Part shown: positions 6,950-7,440 of the stretch, piece by piece
Layout of the letters: the number at the start of each line of letters is the position of its first letter
How positions within the stretch are numbered: the first letter of the stretch is position 1
Assembly: GCA_030604545.1 (NCBI GenBank)
Contig: JAUVVS010000091.1
Span: forward strand, 1 to 7,440
Length of the DNA: 7,440 nt
DNA from: Deltaproteobacteria bacterium
GTDB lineage: Bacteria; Desulfobacterota; Desulfobacteria; Desulfobacterales; JAUVVS01
Direction of reading: 5' to 3'
Translations under genes and position numbers: made by a program
Notes under the pieces: model-generated
What the model saw: the letters and a program-made list of their open reading frames with translations, nothing else
The model's database searches: none
Told to the model about the DNA's origin: nothing

Positions 6950-7142
6950 ACGATGAGCTTTTTCTGATCTTATCAAAAATCTCAGAAAAACTTGTCCTTC
7001 ACAAAAAATAGATCCGCTGTGTTATGGTGAGGCTCGACGAAGTTGAGTTGATACTTGATTAAAAAAGGGTGGTCAGATATCTTCTGGATTATCACCAAAT
7101 ACTACAAAAAAGAGGTAATCATGACCAACCAAGATAAACTGG
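6950..7142. other. spacer after the activase gene, with one hairpin
   Basis: About 190 bases with no gene. TTTTTCTGA (6959-6967) and TCAGAAAAA (6982-6990) form a perfect 9-bp AT-rich hairpin ten bases after the activase stop; without a following T-run it is at best a weak terminator or a barrier to mRNA decay. The right part holds one copy of the element-end motif described at 7064-7086. Confidence 0.5.
7064..7086 (+). repeat. partial copy of the transposase-element end motif
   Basis: AAAGGG-T-GGTCAGAT-AT-CTTCTG matches the motif at 7336-7354 apart from short insertions. The two copies bracket the FAD-oxidase remnant. It may be a solo end of a related mobile element, but the match is short and could be chance. 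Confidence 0.4.
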
Positions 7143-7338
7143 TAATGGGATTATCCCTGAATTCGTTATCGCAGTAGCTGCCTGCCCTGCCTCTTGTAGG
7201 CTGGCAAAAGAATCGAGGCTTGTCTTCAACAGCTAAAGGTTTCGGACTTATTTTGAGAACGATCTCGGTGATAATACCGAGGGCGCCTTCAGGCCCGATT
7301 AGAAGGCGGGTCAAAGCGTAACCTGAGGTAAATCTAAA
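7143..7338 (-). pseudogene. remnant of a GlcD-type FAD-linked oxidase (glycolate/D-lactate dehydrogenase family)
   Basis: On the minus strand, bases 7335 down to 7225 encode SGYALTRLLIGPEGALGIIT and then EIVLKISPKPLAVE, the hallmark FAD-binding stretch of GlcD-like 2-hydroxyacid dehydrogenases (usual form GYDLTRLLVGSEGTLGIITE). After the Glu codon at 7227-7225 the homology continues in another frame, from 7223: TSLDSFASLQEAGQAATAIT then NSGIIP, as expected for this family, so a frameshift of one extra base (or loss of two) lies near 7224. Homology stops at about 7146 and cannot be followed further. About 65 codons of a roughly 460-residue protein remain, with neither start nor C-terminus. The right break coincides with the left end of the transposase element. 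This is a dead fragment, not a gene. Confidence 0.85.
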
Positions 7339-7388
7339 GGGGTCAGATCTTCTGTTGACTTTATATTGATATATTAGCATATCAAATC
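7336..7388 (+). mobile_element. left end of a RAYT/IS200-like element
   Basis: AAAGGGGTCAGATCTTCTG (7336-7354) followed by AT-rich sequence leads into the transposase start at 7389. A GGGGTCAG-type motif is often found just upstream of RAYT-type transposase genes (from memory). The oxidase homology ends here, so the element boundary is near 7336. The rest of the element is outside the window. Confidence 0.5.
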
Positions 7389-7440
7389 ATGTCCAGACCA
7401 CTTAGGATAGAGTACCCTGATGCATGGTATCATGTTATGA
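7389..7440 (+). CDS. REP-associated tyrosine transposase (RAYT, IS200-like), 3'-truncated
   Basis: Seventeen codons are visible: MSRPLRIEYPDAWYHVM. This is the characteristic N-terminus of RAYT/Y1-transposase proteins (usual form ARPLRIEYPGAWYHVMNRG), single-strand DNA transposases with a HUH motif and one catalytic Tyr further downstream, outside the window. The frame runs off the right edge. No clear ribosome binding site precedes the ATG. Confidence 0.8.
   Translation, partial: MSRPLRIEYPDAWYHVM

Noticed and set aside
6959..6990. Intrinsic terminator after the activase
   Set aside because: The 9-bp hairpin is AT-rich and lacks a T-run after the stem, so it is described only as a hairpin.
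7121..7177. Small plus-strand frame starting MTNQDKLVMG behind AAAGAGG
   Set aside because: Only 18 codons, and it overlaps the FAD-oxidase remnant on the other strand.
1..7440. CRISPR array, tRNA or rRNA
   Set aside because: No regularly spaced repeats and no cloverleaf or rRNA-like sequence was seen on either strand.

Overview
The window reads as part of a strictly anaerobic bacterial genome. The two main catalytic genes are both oxygen-sensitive: a tungsten-dependent aldehyde:ferredoxin oxidoreductase (AOR) family enzyme and a glycyl radical enzyme (GRE) with its radical-SAM activase. This pairing, the pterin-cofactor helper beside the AOR, and the REP-associated (RAYT/IS200-like) transposase at the right edge would fit a Desulfobacterota (sulfate-reducer type) or similar anaerobe. 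That assignment is inference from gene content only.

Layout, left to right. Bases 1-1599 are the 3' part of an AOR-family gene whose start lies outside the window. It is followed 12 bases later by a 79-residue MoaD/ThiS-like sulfur carrier ending in Gly-Gly, so the two look like one transcription unit. A spacer of about 550 bases follows, AT-rich in its left part, with two perfect hairpins near its right end. Then comes a 171-180 residue cysteine-rich protein resembling the TIGR04076 family, whose true start is probably an internal GTG placed behind a perfect Shine-Dalgarno sequence. A second spacer of about 550 bases holds coding-like fragments but no gene I can defend, and ends in an inverted repeat just before the GRE.

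The GRE (796 aa) and its activase (309 aa) form the core of the window. Everything needed for radical catalysis is present: a GCVEP cysteine loop, a C-terminal RVAGY glycine loop, and in the activase a CxxxCxxC radical-SAM motif plus a two-cluster ferredoxin insert. A strong intrinsic terminator and a 7+7 palindrome lie between them, so the activase is probably expressed separately or by limited read-through. The GRE belongs to the dehydratase/lyase side of the PFL superfamily, but two positions that bind substrate in glycerol dehydratase as histidines appear here as Glu and Pro. Its substrate is therefore unknown and is the most interesting open question in the window.

The right end is mobile-element territory. 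A short, frameshifted, minus-strand remnant of a GlcD-type FAD-linked oxidase abuts the left end of a RAYT/IS200-like transposase whose first 17 codons are visible. A near-copy of the sequence at that left end also occurs on the other side of the remnant. The GRE and activase are clearly more AT-rich than the AOR, which fits separate acquisition.
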